Shown here: positions 1-8,392 of the stretch, in pieces
How the letters are laid out: every line of letters begins with the position of its first letter
How positions within the stretch are numbered: position 1 is the first letter of the stretch
DNA from: CAIKZJ01 sp964626015
GTDB taxonomy: Bacteria; Bacteroidota; Ignavibacteria; Tepidaquicellales; Tepidaquicellaceae
Assembly: GCA_964626015.1 (NCBI GenBank)
Contig: CAZVCC010000005.1
Location: 1 to 64,000, forward strand
Direction of reading: 5' to 3'
Length of the DNA: 64,000 nucleotides
The notes under the pieces: generated by a model
What the model was told of the DNA's origin: nothing
Database searches by the model: none
The model's input: the letters and a program-made list of their open reading frames with translations, nothing else
Position numbers and translations under genes: made by a program

Positions 1-20
1 TAAATATCACAAAATATTTT

Positions 21-266
21 TTAACAAAAGTCCAATTTCCGCTGAACCAATACAGTCCATGTATTACCGCCATTTGTTGTTTTAAAAAGTCTTCCTTCGT
101 TAATAGTGCCAGGCAAAATATACTTATACCCAACAGCCCATCCGGTATTCGGAGTAACAAAATCTACATCCATAATATTTGTAATAGTATCAGAATATTG
201 CTGCACCCACTGTGCATTGGCGTTTATTGCTGCGATCATTGCTAAAATTACTAAGAGTTTTTTCAT
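21..266 (-). CDS. Truncated secreted YCF48-like repeat protein
   Basis: This 81-residue ORF starts with a signal peptide (MKKLLVILAMIAAINANAQ) and carries one repeat of the kind seen in its neighbour: a TGWAVG segment followed by TTNGGNTW. It then ends abruptly in RKLDFC. Such proteins normally carry five or more repeats and a C-terminal sorting domain, and this one has neither. It lies 15 bp behind the full-length gene at 282-1562 and resembles its N-terminus (QWVQQ against QWVLQ), so it looks like a decayed tandem copy. It may be a pseudogene or the start of a frameshifted gene continuing past the window edge. No clear ribosome binding site is seen. Confidence 0.45.
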   Translation of the reverse strand: MKKLLVILAMIAAINANAQWVQQYSDTITNIMDVDFVTPNTGWAVGYKYILPGTINEGRLFKTTNGGNTWTVLVQRKLDFC

Positions 267-281
267 AACCGTTGATTAAAA

Positions 282-1562
282 TTATTTAATTAACATCATC
301 CTCCTCGTCTCCGAAAAACCCTCTGTATTCAATCTGTAAAAATAAACCCCGCTGTTAAGCATAGACCCATTGAACTTCACCTCATACGTCCCCGCCTGCA
401 GCCTCTCATTCACAAGTGTTTGCACCTCTCTTCCCTGCACGTCATAAACCTTTATCACAACATCACTGACAACTGGCAACTGATAACGGATAACTGTATT
501 GGCATTAAACGGATTCGGATAATTTTGCAATAGTGAAAACGACGCAGGTATTTCTGAAGAAATATTTTGTACCGATACAGTTCCGCCGCCGTTTGTTGTA
601 TAGAACACTTCTCCCTGCGAGCCCGCAGCCCAGCCCGTGTTTTCATTAATAAACTGTATGTCCCACATCCACCATGCAGACGGTGTTGACTGCGTAAACC
701 AGTTTGCACCGCCATTGGTAGTTTTCTGTATGTTCGGTGAATCCCCGGCAACCCACCCTGTGTTCTCATTCAGGAAAAACATCTCGTAGGTTTCATTTGT
801 ATTCGCATTCATTTGATGTGTCCAGTTTAGACCTCCATTTGTTGTTTTCCTCAGCAATCCGCTCCAGGGTGAAGCCTGATTTCCTGTAATCCACCCCGTG
901 TTTGCATTAACAAAGAATACCGAACAAAGCCAGACACCATTGCCGAAGTCTGAATTCAGTGTCCATGAATAACCGGCATCTGTAGTTTTAAAAATCCCCT
1001 GACAGTTTGGATGGTCACCTGTTGCAAAACCAGTTGACTCATTTAGAAAAGAAAAGCACTCAATTCCATAACAGTTGAAAGGGGTTACTGACAGCCAGAT
1101 ACCGCCCGCATTTGTGGTTATCAAAATTGGCGATACTGAAGCTGAATTCACCCAGCCGCCAAGATAACCCGTAGTTGAATTCACAAACTCTATCCCGCGA
1201 AAACATATTCCGGACGTAATAGAATCAACCCAGTTCAAACCGCCGTTTGTAGTCTTTGAAATCAAACCTACTCTTGATAGTGAATAAATACCTCCAACCG
1301 CTATGCCTGTATTTTCATTAAAAAAATGAATATCCAAGTAATCTTTTCCCGCACTATTCTCTCGAAGTAAAATCCAATTTGAACCGCCGTTAGTTGTTTT
1401 GATAATTGTTTCGTTATCACCCGCCGCATAGATTACGTTTGCATTTACAACAAATATTGCTTCGAGTGCATTTGTAGTTGGCGTGGATTGCAGTACCCAC
1501 TGCGAATATAGTGGTGCGCTTACGATTAAAACTGCCGTGAGGAGGAAAATCAGTTTTTTCAT
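282..1562 (-). CDS. Secreted YCF48-like repeat protein with T9SS type A sorting domain
   Basis: The 426-residue product has a signal peptide (residues 1-20, ending in LYSQ). It then has about seven repeats of roughly 45 residues with the pattern NxNTGWxxG ... KTTNGGxNW, as in YCF48/BNR-like beta-propellers. The last 80 residues form a T9SS type A sorting domain: NYPNPFNANTVIRYQLP, then VYDVQGREV, then SGVYFYRL, ending RRMMLIK. It is predicted to be exported and anchored or released by the type IX system. Function beyond a propeller surface protein cannot be told. The truncated gene at 21-266 follows in the same direction, and a 680-bp gap holding an 11-bp periodic array lies upstream. Confidence 0.85.
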   Translation of the reverse strand: MKKLIFLLTAVLIVSAPLYSQWVLQSTPTTNALEAIFVVNANVIYAAGDNETIIKTTNGGSNWILLRENSAGKDYLDIHFFNENTGIAVGGIYSLSRVGLISKTTNGGLNWVDSITSGICFRGIEFVNSTTGYLGGWVNSASVSPILITTNAGGIWLSVTPFNCYGIECFSFLNESTGFATGDHPNCQGIFKTTDAGYSWTLNSDFGNGVWLCSVFFVNANTGWITGNQASPWSGLLRKTTNGGLNWTHQMNANTNETYEMFFLNENTGWVAGDSPNIQKTTNGGANWFTQSTPSAWWMWDIQFINENTGWAAGSQGEVFYTTNGGGTVSVQNISSEIPASFSLLQNYPNPFNANTVIRYQLPVVSDVVIKVYDVQGREVQTLVNERLQAGTYEVKFNGSMLNSGVYFYRLNTEGFSETRRMMLIK

Positions 1563-1880
1563 AGTCTATCAGAATTTGGTTTATAAAAATATTCCCGATT
1601 TAAACTATACATTTGAATTTGTAATTTCAAGAGAAATTTTGAGAATGCAAAAAATGCCTGAACGGAAACAGATTTTAGAATCGTAAGAAACTTAAAAATT
1701 TTAATTCTTTGAAAATTAATATTACAAAATCAAGTTTTTACCTTTACATTATTATAGATTTTTTGCATCTTGTATTAAGATGAATTAATCTGTTATTCAT
1801 TAATGTGAATATTCAGATGAGCAGTTTATAAAAAAGAACTGTCACATAATATCATGTAATTACAATTCTTTATTTTAATA

Positions 1881-2089
1881 TCCCATAAACCTCCCATGAA
1901 AATCCCATTAACATCCCATAAACATACCTTGTTCATAGCCTGCACAAAGCCTTCTCGCATACTGCTCGCATATAGATTTCATATGGATTTCATATGGAGT
2001 TCATATTAAATTCATATACCCCGCATATAGCTTTCATATAGCCCGCATATAGCTTTCATATAGCCCGCATATAGCTTTATATGTATTTC
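1881..2089. repeat. 11-bp periodic array A (19 units)
   Basis: Nineteen consecutive 11-bp units fit between 1881 and 2089 without a slip. The first four share tcccat (for example tcccataaaca at 1914). Three looser units follow. From 1958 on, most units begin with cata, and from 2024 to 2078 catatagcttt and catatagcccg alternate. Eleven is not a multiple of three and no ORF of note crosses it. The rest of the gap 1563-2242 is plain AT-rich sequence plus a terminator at 2191-2214. The function is unknown. Confidence 0.85.
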
Positions 2090-2190
2090 TTTACTTTTTA
2101 AACTTTCTGGCAAGATATAAAACAAAATTGGTCAAATTCCATCGAAAATATATAAATTTAGCAAAATATTGACCAAAAATTGTATAAACA

Positions 2191-2214
2191 GGGCAAAATT
2201 AATAAATTTTGCCC
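2191..2214 (-). terminator. Intrinsic terminator of the Fib_succ gene pair
   Basis: A perfect 10-bp stem (gggcaaaatt / aattttgccc) with loop aata lies 29 bp past the stop of the gene ending at 2243. On the minus strand it is followed by a T-rich stretch. Confidence 0.6.
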
Positions 2215-2242
2215 CGCTTTCTATGTATTTAATAATAAAACC

Positions 2243-2896
2243 TTAATCTTTTACTAACCGTATTGATAATCCCCTTTTCTTTGCACCATCAAACCTCGCT
2301 ACATCAGTATAGCTATGAATAACGAAGTAATACCATGCATTCTCCTCTGTATTCTCAGTAGAAGTCCAGAAGCAGCCAAACTTTAGGTAATCATAAAAGT
2401 CGCCGTCTGAATCACGTATTCCTCCCGGAACAGCATTAAAACCGCTTTCATCCGTGCCGTTCCTATCCTTAAACCAGCCGCTCTTTCCTTTTAATTTCTG
2501 ACCTGATGTCTTCCAGTCTCCCAGAAAACCTACGAGCTGCTGCCAGTCGTTATCCGTCGATATGTGCCACCCATCAGGTGCTAGTCCGCGAGGGTCATTA
2601 AGTGCATACCAATTGTAAAGCTTGCCATAAATCTTACCGTTTTCTGTGCTGTTTTCATACCAGCACCAGGCACCCGTCGTAAGTCTCGACCATTCTATAG
2701 CATCCTGCACATGAGGTATTTCATCACCGTTTCTGTAATGTGAAACATTCAGATTTTCCGCAGACCATTCCTGCAATCCTATCTTTATTGTTTTATATAC
2801 ATTGCCGTCTTTATCAGTAACCTGAGAAAATGATGTACCCGCCCACAGAAACAGCACCGTAAGCAGAAATATTGTAAATTTAGTGTTTGTTCTCAT
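2243..2896 (-). CDS. Secreted Fib_succ (FISUMP)-domain protein, copy 2
   Basis: The 217-residue product has a signal peptide (to about residue 25, FSQ). The body matches the Fibrobacter succinogenes major paralogous domain: VTDKDGNVYKT, then QEWSAENLNV, YRNGDEIP, WCWYENS, YGKLYNWYAL, DPRGLAPDGWHI, PGGIRD, FWTSTE and a C-terminal LSIRLVKD. The domain is common in exported Bacteroidota and Fibrobacteres lipoproteins, and its activity is not known. It is a tandem paralogue of the gene at 2907-3560, 10 bp upstream, and the two probably share a transcript ending at 2191-2214. No T9SS sorting domain is present. Confidence 0.85.
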   Translation of the reverse strand: MRTNTKFTIFLLTVLFLWAGTSFSQVTDKDGNVYKTIKIGLQEWSAENLNVSHYRNGDEIPHVQDAIEWSRLTTGAWCWYENSTENGKIYGKLYNWYALNDPRGLAPDGWHISTDNDWQQLVGFLGDWKTSGQKLKGKSGWFKDRNGTDESGFNAVPGGIRDSDGDFYDYLKFGCFWTSTENTEENAWYYFVIHSYTDVARFDGAKKRGLSIRLVKD

Positions 2897-2906
2897 GTAA
2901 TTTTCA

Positions 2907-3560
2907 TTAATCTTTTACGCAGCGGACAGATAGTCCAAAATCTTTTCCATAATTCGGTGCATATACGTCAGTAATACTCCCAATAACATTTCGAAACCAG
3001 GCATTTGTAGTATTGAATTCAGTTGAAGTCCAGAAAAGTGCATTTCTGCCCATGTTTGAGAAATAGCCGTCGTGCGTTCTGTAACCTCCCGGAATTGCCG
3101 AAAAACCGCTTTTATTATCTCCGTTGCCCCCATTATCCCATCCGCTCGTTGTTTTCAATTTCGCACCTGCTGTTTCAGCACCGCCAAAATTGTCTGTCAG
3201 TTTATTCCATTCATCACTTGAAGGTATATGCCATCCCTCAGGTGCAAGACCGCGAGGGTCATTTACCGCAAACCAGTTATAAAGCCTGCCGTATGTCGTG
3301 CCGTTCGCCGAATTGTTTTCGTACCAGCACCATGCACCCGTTGTCAGGTTATCCCATTCTTCTTTATCCTGTACCTCAGGGATTGGGTCACCGTTGCGGT
3401 ATTGTGTTACATTCAAGTTTTCTGCCATCCATACTTGATTCCCAATTGTTACAGTCTTGTAAACGTTGCCGTCTTTATCCGTTACCTGCGAAAAGGTTGT
3501 GTTCATGGCACTGAAAAGAACTATAAGAATAAATGCTGCAAATAAATTTAATTGTTTCAT
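2907..3560 (-). CDS. Secreted Fib_succ (FISUMP)-domain protein, copy 1
   Basis: This 217-residue protein has the same length and layout as the next gene: a signal peptide ending near TTFSQ, then VTDKDGNVYKTVTIGNQVW, AENLNV, YRNGDPIP, WCWYEN, YNWFAVNDPRGLAPEGWH, PGGYR, FWTSTE and a final LSVRCVKD. It is the promoter-proximal copy of the pair. The divergent gap 3561-3763 ahead of it is AT-rich, with no operator I can recognise. The two copies have diverged through much of the middle, so the duplication is not very recent. Confidence 0.85.
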   Translation of the reverse strand: MKQLNLFAAFILIVLFSAMNTTFSQVTDKDGNVYKTVTIGNQVWMAENLNVTQYRNGDPIPEVQDKEEWDNLTTGAWCWYENNSANGTTYGRLYNWFAVNDPRGLAPEGWHIPSSDEWNKLTDNFGGAETAGAKLKTTSGWDNGGNGDNKSGFSAIPGGYRTHDGYFSNMGRNALFWTSTEFNTTNAWFRNVIGSITDVYAPNYGKDFGLSVRCVKD

Positions 3561-3763
3561 ATAATTTGTCCTTTGTAATAAAGTTTAAAATAGGTTCATC
3601 CTTATTAATTTGATAAATATAAACTTCAATATATATGAAGTAGGTTATTTCAAATTAAATAATATTTGAAACACATGAAATATATTATAAAAGTAATAGT
3701 TTTCTTAATTATTTAATGAACTATAAACAAGGGTTTATTTGTTAGAATTATGTTGAATATTGC

Positions 3764-5623
3764 ATGCTAAAAATCAAAATACTTTATATTATTCTTGCGT
3801 TCCTATTTATCAGTACGGCATCTCAAAGTACTGAAGTCCCTTTTACTATTTTACATTTCAGCGACTCTCATTCTTACGTTCTGGGTCTGGGTGAGAAGAA
3901 CCAGCAGAATGAATACACAAAGGGAGGTATATCAAGACTTGCAACTTTCATTGCTAACATACGCAGCACTGACTCGAACGTTATGGTATTCCATTCGGGC
4001 GATATATTCACCGGAGACTTCTTTTTTAACAGGTATTTTTCATTTCCGGAATATAATGTTTTAAGCAGACTGAACCTTGATGCTATTGCTGTCGGAAACC
4101 ATGATTTAGACGTAGGTCCGCAGGTTTTGTTCAATTCACTCGATACTGCTTTCCATGCAAATGCCGTACCTCTCGTATCCTCAAACCTTAACCTGAATGG
4201 ATTTCCTTCTCTAAATCAGTTTATTTATCCTTATATCATAAAACAACACGACAGCGTTAAGGTAGGAATTTTCGGTCTTTCAATAAATGACCCTTCAAGC
4301 AATCCGTTTCCTGTTGTGATAAATGACAGTGCTCTTCAAATCGCAGGAGCAACAACCGCAGCGCTGATAAATCAAGGCTGCGATGTTATTATTTGCTTAT
4401 CTCACATGGGATATGAATTTGATAATCTAATGGCTTCCGTCGTACCGGGTATTAACATAATTCTCGGCGGACATGACCACTTCATAACAGCTCAGCCGGT
4501 TTTCGTGCCAAATCCCGCGGGCCACAACACGATAATTTGTCACCCGGGAAGCCACTATAGATACGCCGGCAAGCTCAAGTTTGAATTTGAAAACGGGAAC
4601 GTGATATTCGAGAACTATAGTCTTGTGGAAATAAATCAGAACATTCCGGAGAATACTGAAATCAAGAACTATGTGAATTCATTCAAAAAGGAAATTATAA
4701 ACAAATATGGTGATGTTTTTCAGAATGTGACTTATGCAAAAAGTAATATTCCTCCTTCTTGGAACGACAGTACATCCTTCAGGGATACTCCTCTCGGGAA
4801 TCTTGTAACCGACGCTCAAAGAAGTCTGACTAACACACAAATCTCAATGACTGCCGTTGGACTGACAGCAGAAACAATTTACAAAGGAAGTGTAACAGGA
4901 TATGACATTTTAAGAACTACTCCTTACGGTTATGATACTGCTACAGGACTTGGTTTCAACGTTATGAAATTTAATATTTCAGGTGCAGAACTTAAAAGAG
5001 GACTTGAACTAATATTTGCTTTAATAACGAATAACATAAGTTACTTCCCGCAATTTGCAGGACTAAGGTTCGATTATGATAAAACTCTCCCCGTCGGACA
5101 AAGAGTAATTCAATCGAGCATGTTCGTAAATGATACAGCATTTTCTATGACAGCAAACTACTCAGCATCTGCTAATGAAGGTTTGCTTTTTGCACTTTCA
5201 CAGCTTGGAATTCAGATTAGCAGCGTAACCCCAACATTCACGCCGGAATATACGTGTATTAAGAACTTTATATCAACATTTGATACACTTAACTATGTTT
5301 CTACGGGAAGAATAAAGGAATTAAACACAGCTTTCATTTCAAATGAAACATCGGGTATTACAGGATACAAATTATACAACAATTATCCGAATCCCTTCAA
5401 TCCCGAAACTAACATTAAATTCTCTGTACCAAAAGACGTCAATGTTATTATCAGGATATACGACATAAGAGGTAAAGAAATTGCGGAAGCAGTTAATAAA
5501 TTTTACAAAGCCGGTGAATATTCCATTAAGTTTAATGCTAAAGAACTATCATCAGGTGTTTATTTTTACAGAATGTCGGCAGAGGGGCACAATGAAACTA
5601 AAAAGATGATGTTAATACGATAA
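3764..5623 (+). CDS. Secreted 5'-nucleotidase-like metallophosphoesterase with T9SS sorting domain
   Basis: The 619-residue product has a signal peptide (about 1-22), then a calcineurin-like phosphoesterase domain with the usual metal ligands in order: HFSDSH, SGDIFTGD, GNHDLD, LSHMGY and GGHDH (residues about 30-245). A 5'-nucleotidase C-terminal domain follows (about 300-500, with TPLGNLVTDAQ). The final 85 residues are a T9SS type A sorting domain (NNYPNPFNPETNIKF ... SSGVYFYRM ... KKMMLIR). It is of the UshA/NT5E family, which hydrolyses nucleotides outside the cell. The exact substrate cannot be read from sequence. It is a single-gene unit ending at the hairpin at 5636-5666. Confidence 0.9.
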   Translation: MLKIKILYIILAFLFISTASQSTEVPFTILHFSDSHSYVLGLGEKNQQNEYTKGGISRLATFIANIRSTDSNVMVFHSGDIFTGDFFFNRYFSFPEYNVLSRLNLDAIAVGNHDLDVGPQVLFNSLDTAFHANAVPLVSSNLNLNGFPSLNQFIYPYIIKQHDSVKVGIFGLSINDPSSNPFPVVINDSALQIAGATTAALINQGCDVIICLSHMGYEFDNLMASVVPGINIILGGHDHFITAQPVFVPNPAGHNTIICHPGSHYRYAGKLKFEFENGNVIFENYSLVEINQNIPENTEIKNYVNSFKKEIINKYGDVFQNVTYAKSNIPPSWNDSTSFRDTPLGNLVTDAQRSLTNTQISMTAVGLTAETIYKGSVTGYDILRTTPYGYDTATGLGFNVMKFNISGAELKRGLELIFALITNNISYFPQFAGLRFDYDKTLPVGQRVIQSSMFVNDTAFSMTANYSASANEGLLFALSQLGIQISSVTPTFTPEYTCIKNFISTFDTLNYVSTGRIKELNTAFISNETSGITGYKLYNNYPNPFNPETNIKFSVPKDVNVIIRIYDIRGKEIAEAVNKFYKAGEYSIKFNAKELSSGVYFYRMSAEGHNETKKMMLIR

Positions 5624-5635
5624 AGTGTACATAAC

Positions 5636-5666
5636 AAAAACGGCTCTTAATAAAAGAGCCGTTTTT
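5636..5666. terminator. Bidirectional terminator
   Basis: A 13-bp perfect stem (aaaaacggctctt / aagagccgttttt) with loop aataa lies between two convergent genes. It has A-runs on the left and T-runs on the right, so it can serve both strands. Confidence 0.85.
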
Positions 5667-5688
5667 TAATGAAAGAGATAACAATAAG

Positions 5689-6849
5689 TTATAAAACGTT
5701 TTTGATTCTTTTAATCGCTTCCTTTATATTCTCTCTTGAATTAGCATAAGAGAATCTCAGATATCCTTCACCATATTCGCCGAATGCCGTACCTGAAAGC
5801 GCTGCTACGTTAGCTTTATACAGAAGGTGGTCATTAAGCTCCCTTGATGTATAACCGGTTTTTGTAATATTAGGGAATGCATAGAATGCCCCGTCGGGAA
5901 CGATACATGAAAATCCTTTTAAAGAATTTAATCCATCAACAATGATATCCCTGCGTGCAAGAAACTCTGCTTTCATCTGGTCAACAGAATCCTGCGGACC
6001 TTCGAGTGCTTCTATACACCCTTTCTGAACGAATGCGTTTGTGCATGAAACGCTGTTCGTAACAAGTTTCGAAATCATTGGAGCAATCTCTTTGTTCATT
6101 ACACCAAAGCCTGCTCTCCATCCCGTCATTGCATAGTACTTTGAGAAACCATCAAGTATAATCGTTCTCTCTTTAAAGCCCGGAACCTGTGCAATACTGA
6201 AGTGCTCGCCCGTAAATATTAAACGTGAATATATCTCATCGCTCAGTATCCAGATATCTTTATCTTTTACTATGTCTGCGATTTTAAGAATAGCATCTTT
6301 GGTAAGAATTCCTCCAGTAGGATTCTGAGGAGTATTTATTATTAAAAGTTTTGTCTTTGGTGTAATTAATTTTCTTAAATCCTCTGGGTCAAATGCAAAT
6401 CCTTTTTCTTCCTTTAAGGGAATAGGAACCGGTTTGCCGCCCATGAACTTAATCATCGATTCGTAGATAGGGAATCCCGGGTTAGGATAAATTACTTCAT
6501 CTCCTTCATCAACAAGAGCGATGATTGCAAAAAACATTATCGGTTTCCCGCCCGGAGTCATTACTACTTCATCAGCTGTAAAATCCAAACCTCTTGTTCT
6601 TGACATATATTTTGCGATAGTCTCTCTCAGAGGCAGAATACCGTTTGAGGGAGTATAATGCGTATCGCCGCCCTGCAATGATTTTGCAGCAGCCTGAACA
6701 ATGTTATCAGGCGTTGGAAAATCAGGCTCGCCAATTTCAAGATGGATAATGTGCTTGCCTTCAGCTTCCAGTTTCTTTGCTTTCGCTAAAACCTCAAATG
6801 CAGTTTCGGTGCCGAGGTTTTGCATTCTTTTTGCATATTTAAAATTCAT
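5689..6849 (-). CDS. PLP-dependent aminotransferase, class I/II (aspartate aminotransferase-like)
   Basis: The 386-residue protein matches fold-type I aminotransferases of the AspC/AlaT group. It has EIGEPDFPTP near residue 40, a YTPSNG segment, the NPTGG motif at about 176, LSDEIYSRL at about 203, and SKYYAMTGWRAG with the PLP-binding lysine at residue 237. A C-terminal RFSYANS supplies the substrate-carboxylate arginine. It probably transfers amino groups between amino acids and 2-oxoglutarate in the cytoplasm. Its position next to the branched-chain amino acid transporter genes fits amino acid metabolism but does not fix the substrate. A gap of about 70 bp separates it from livF. Confidence 0.9.
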   Translation of the reverse strand: MNFKYAKRMQNLGTETAFEVLAKAKKLEAEGKHIIHLEIGEPDFPTPDNIVQAAAKSLQGGDTHYTPSNGILPLRETIAKYMSRTRGLDFTADEVVMTPGGKPIMFFAIIALVDEGDEVIYPNPGFPIYESMIKFMGGKPVPIPLKEEKGFAFDPEDLRKLITPKTKLLIINTPQNPTGGILTKDAILKIADIVKDKDIWILSDEIYSRLIFTGEHFSIAQVPGFKERTIILDGFSKYYAMTGWRAGFGVMNKEIAPMISKLVTNSVSCTNAFVQKGCIEALEGPQDSVDQMKAEFLARRDIIVDGLNSLKGFSCIVPDGAFYAFPNITKTGYTSRELNDHLLYKANVAALSGTAFGEYGEGYLRFSYANSRENIKEAIKRIKNVL

Positions 6850-6918
6850 GATACAAAATGTTTAAATTGGTAATAGTTTATTGTTAGAGGTACTACAAAA
6901 ATAGCTAAAATAAAGTAA

Positions 6919-7626
6919 TTATTCGCCCAAATAAGCTTTCCTAACCTCAGAATTATTTGCCATTGCTTTTGCCGCTCCTTCGAGTTTTATTGAACCCGTT
7001 TCGAGTACGTAAGCATAATCTGAGATAGAAAGTGCAATGTTTGCATTCTGCTCAACGAGCAGTATTGTCAGCCCTGTAGCGTCTTTAAGAGATTTAATCT
7101 TTTCAAATATCTGTTTTACTAATATCGGAGCTATACCGAGTGAAGGTTCATCAAGCAAAAGCAGTTTAGGTTTTGACATGATAGCACGTGAGATTGCAAG
7201 CATCTGCTGTTCGCCTCCGCTTAACGTACCGCCGGGTTGTTTCAATCTTTCTTTCAGACGAGGAAAGAGGGTAAAAACAAATTCAAGGTCGTATAGTATG
7301 TTATCTTTATCTTTGCGTGTGAATGCTCCCATTTCGAGATTCTCCTGAACAGTCAGGTTTGAGAATATCATTCTACCTTCTGGTGCCTGAGAAATACCAA
7401 GCTCAACGATTTTGTGAGGGGGTAAGTTAGAAATATCTTTACCTTCAAGCAGTATTCTTCCTGATGCTGGTTTTATAATTGAGGAGATTGTGCGGAGTAT
7501 TGTTGACTTTCCTGCACCGTTAGCACCGATAAGAGTAACGATTTCACCTTTCTTGACTTCGATGGTTATATTTTTAACTGCCTTTATAGCTCCGTAATTA
7601 ACGTTCAGGTTTTCAATCTTAAGCAT
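6919..7626 (-). CDS. livF: Branched-chain amino acid ABC transporter ATPase LivF
   Basis: This 235-residue ABC ATPase has Walker A GANGAGKST, Q-loop region SQAPEGR, signature LSGGEQQM, Walker B LLLLDEPSLG and a switch histidine replaced by the Gln of LVEQNAN. The LVEQNA end and short length are typical of LivF. It overlaps livG by 8 bp, so translation is coupled. It would energise uptake of branched-chain amino acids or related solutes together with LivG and LivM. It is the last gene of the set. Confidence 0.9.
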   Translation of the reverse strand: MLKIENLNVNYGAIKAVKNITIEVKKGEIVTLIGANGAGKSTILRTISSIIKPASGRILLEGKDISNLPPHKIVELGISQAPEGRMIFSNLTVQENLEMGAFTRKDKDNILYDLEFVFTLFPRLKERLKQPGGTLSGGEQQMLAISRAIMSKPKLLLLDEPSLGIAPILVKQIFEKIKSLKDATGLTILLVEQNANIALSISDYAYVLETGSIKLEGAAKAMANNSEVRKAYLGE

Positions 7627-8392
7627 GATGTTTCGTATCTCCTAAATAAGCTTCAATGACTTTTTCATTTGATTGAATTTCCGATGGTAAACCTTCAGCA
7701 ATCTTTTTACCGTATTCAATAACATAAATCCTTTCGCAAATACCCATTACTACACTCATATCATGCTCTATAAGAAGTATCGAAATCTTAAACTTATCTT
7801 TTACATCTTTTATAAGCTTCATAAGGTCAGACTTTTCTTTCGGATTCATGCCTGCAGCTGGTTCATCAAGAAGCAGGAGCTTCGGCTCAGTAGCAAGAGC
7901 TCTGACAATTTCAACCTTTCGCTGGTCGCCGTAAGGCAATGAAATTGCTTCTTCATCCTTAACATCGTGAAGCCCGAACAACTCAAGAAGTTCATCTATC
8001 TTTGTGTCGATATTCTTTTCTTCTTCTGAAAACTTTCTTAATTGTACGATTGAAGAAATGAAACCCGATTTCAAATGGACACCAAAAGATACTCTAACGT
8101 TATCCTTAACGCTAAGGCTTTTAAATAATCTTATGTTCTGAAAAGTTCTGCAGATTCCAAGGTGTGCAATCTGGCTTGTACTGTACTTTACGAGTGAATC
8201 ACCGTAGAACAAAACATCGCCTGAAGTAGGCGTATAAACGCTCGTGATTACGTTGAATACAGTCGTCTTACCGGCACCGTTAGGACCGATAAGACCAACG
8301 AGTTCATTTTCGTTAACTTCAGCATTTAGAGCATCAATACTTACAAGACCTCCGAACTTCATCGTGATATTATCAAGTTTGAGCACACTCAT
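7619..8392 (-). CDS. livG: Branched-chain amino acid ABC transporter ATPase LivG
   Basis: The 257-residue ABC ATPase has Walker A GPNGAGKTT, FQNIRLF after the Q-loop (typical of LivG), signature LPYGDQRKVEIVRAL, Walker B LLLLDEPAAGMNP and switch LIEHDM. The YG.QR variant of the signature is the family's normal form. It overlaps livM by 4 bp upstream and livF by 8 bp downstream, so the three are one operon. Confidence 0.92.
   Translation of the reverse strand: MSVLKLDNITMKFGGLVSIDALNAEVNENELVGLIGPNGAGKTTVFNVITSVYTPTSGDVLFYGDSLVKYSTSQIAHLGICRTFQNIRLFKSLSVKDNVRVSFGVHLKSGFISSIVQLRKFSEEEKNIDTKIDELLELFGLHDVKDEEAISLPYGDQRKVEIVRALATEPKLLLLDEPAAGMNPKEKSDLMKLIKDVKDKFKISILLIEHDMSVVMGICERIYVIEYGKKIAEGLPSEIQSNEKVIEAYLGDTKHHA

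Noticed and set aside
1881..2089. Possible CRISPR array
   Set aside because: Units are 11 bp with no spacers, the words drift, and no cas genes are in the window.
3023..3545. Plus-strand ORFs of 163 and 105 residues over the Fib_succ genes
   Set aside because: They are opposite-strand shadows of the Fib_succ genes, with no family motif and Cys/Arg-rich composition typical of antisense frames.
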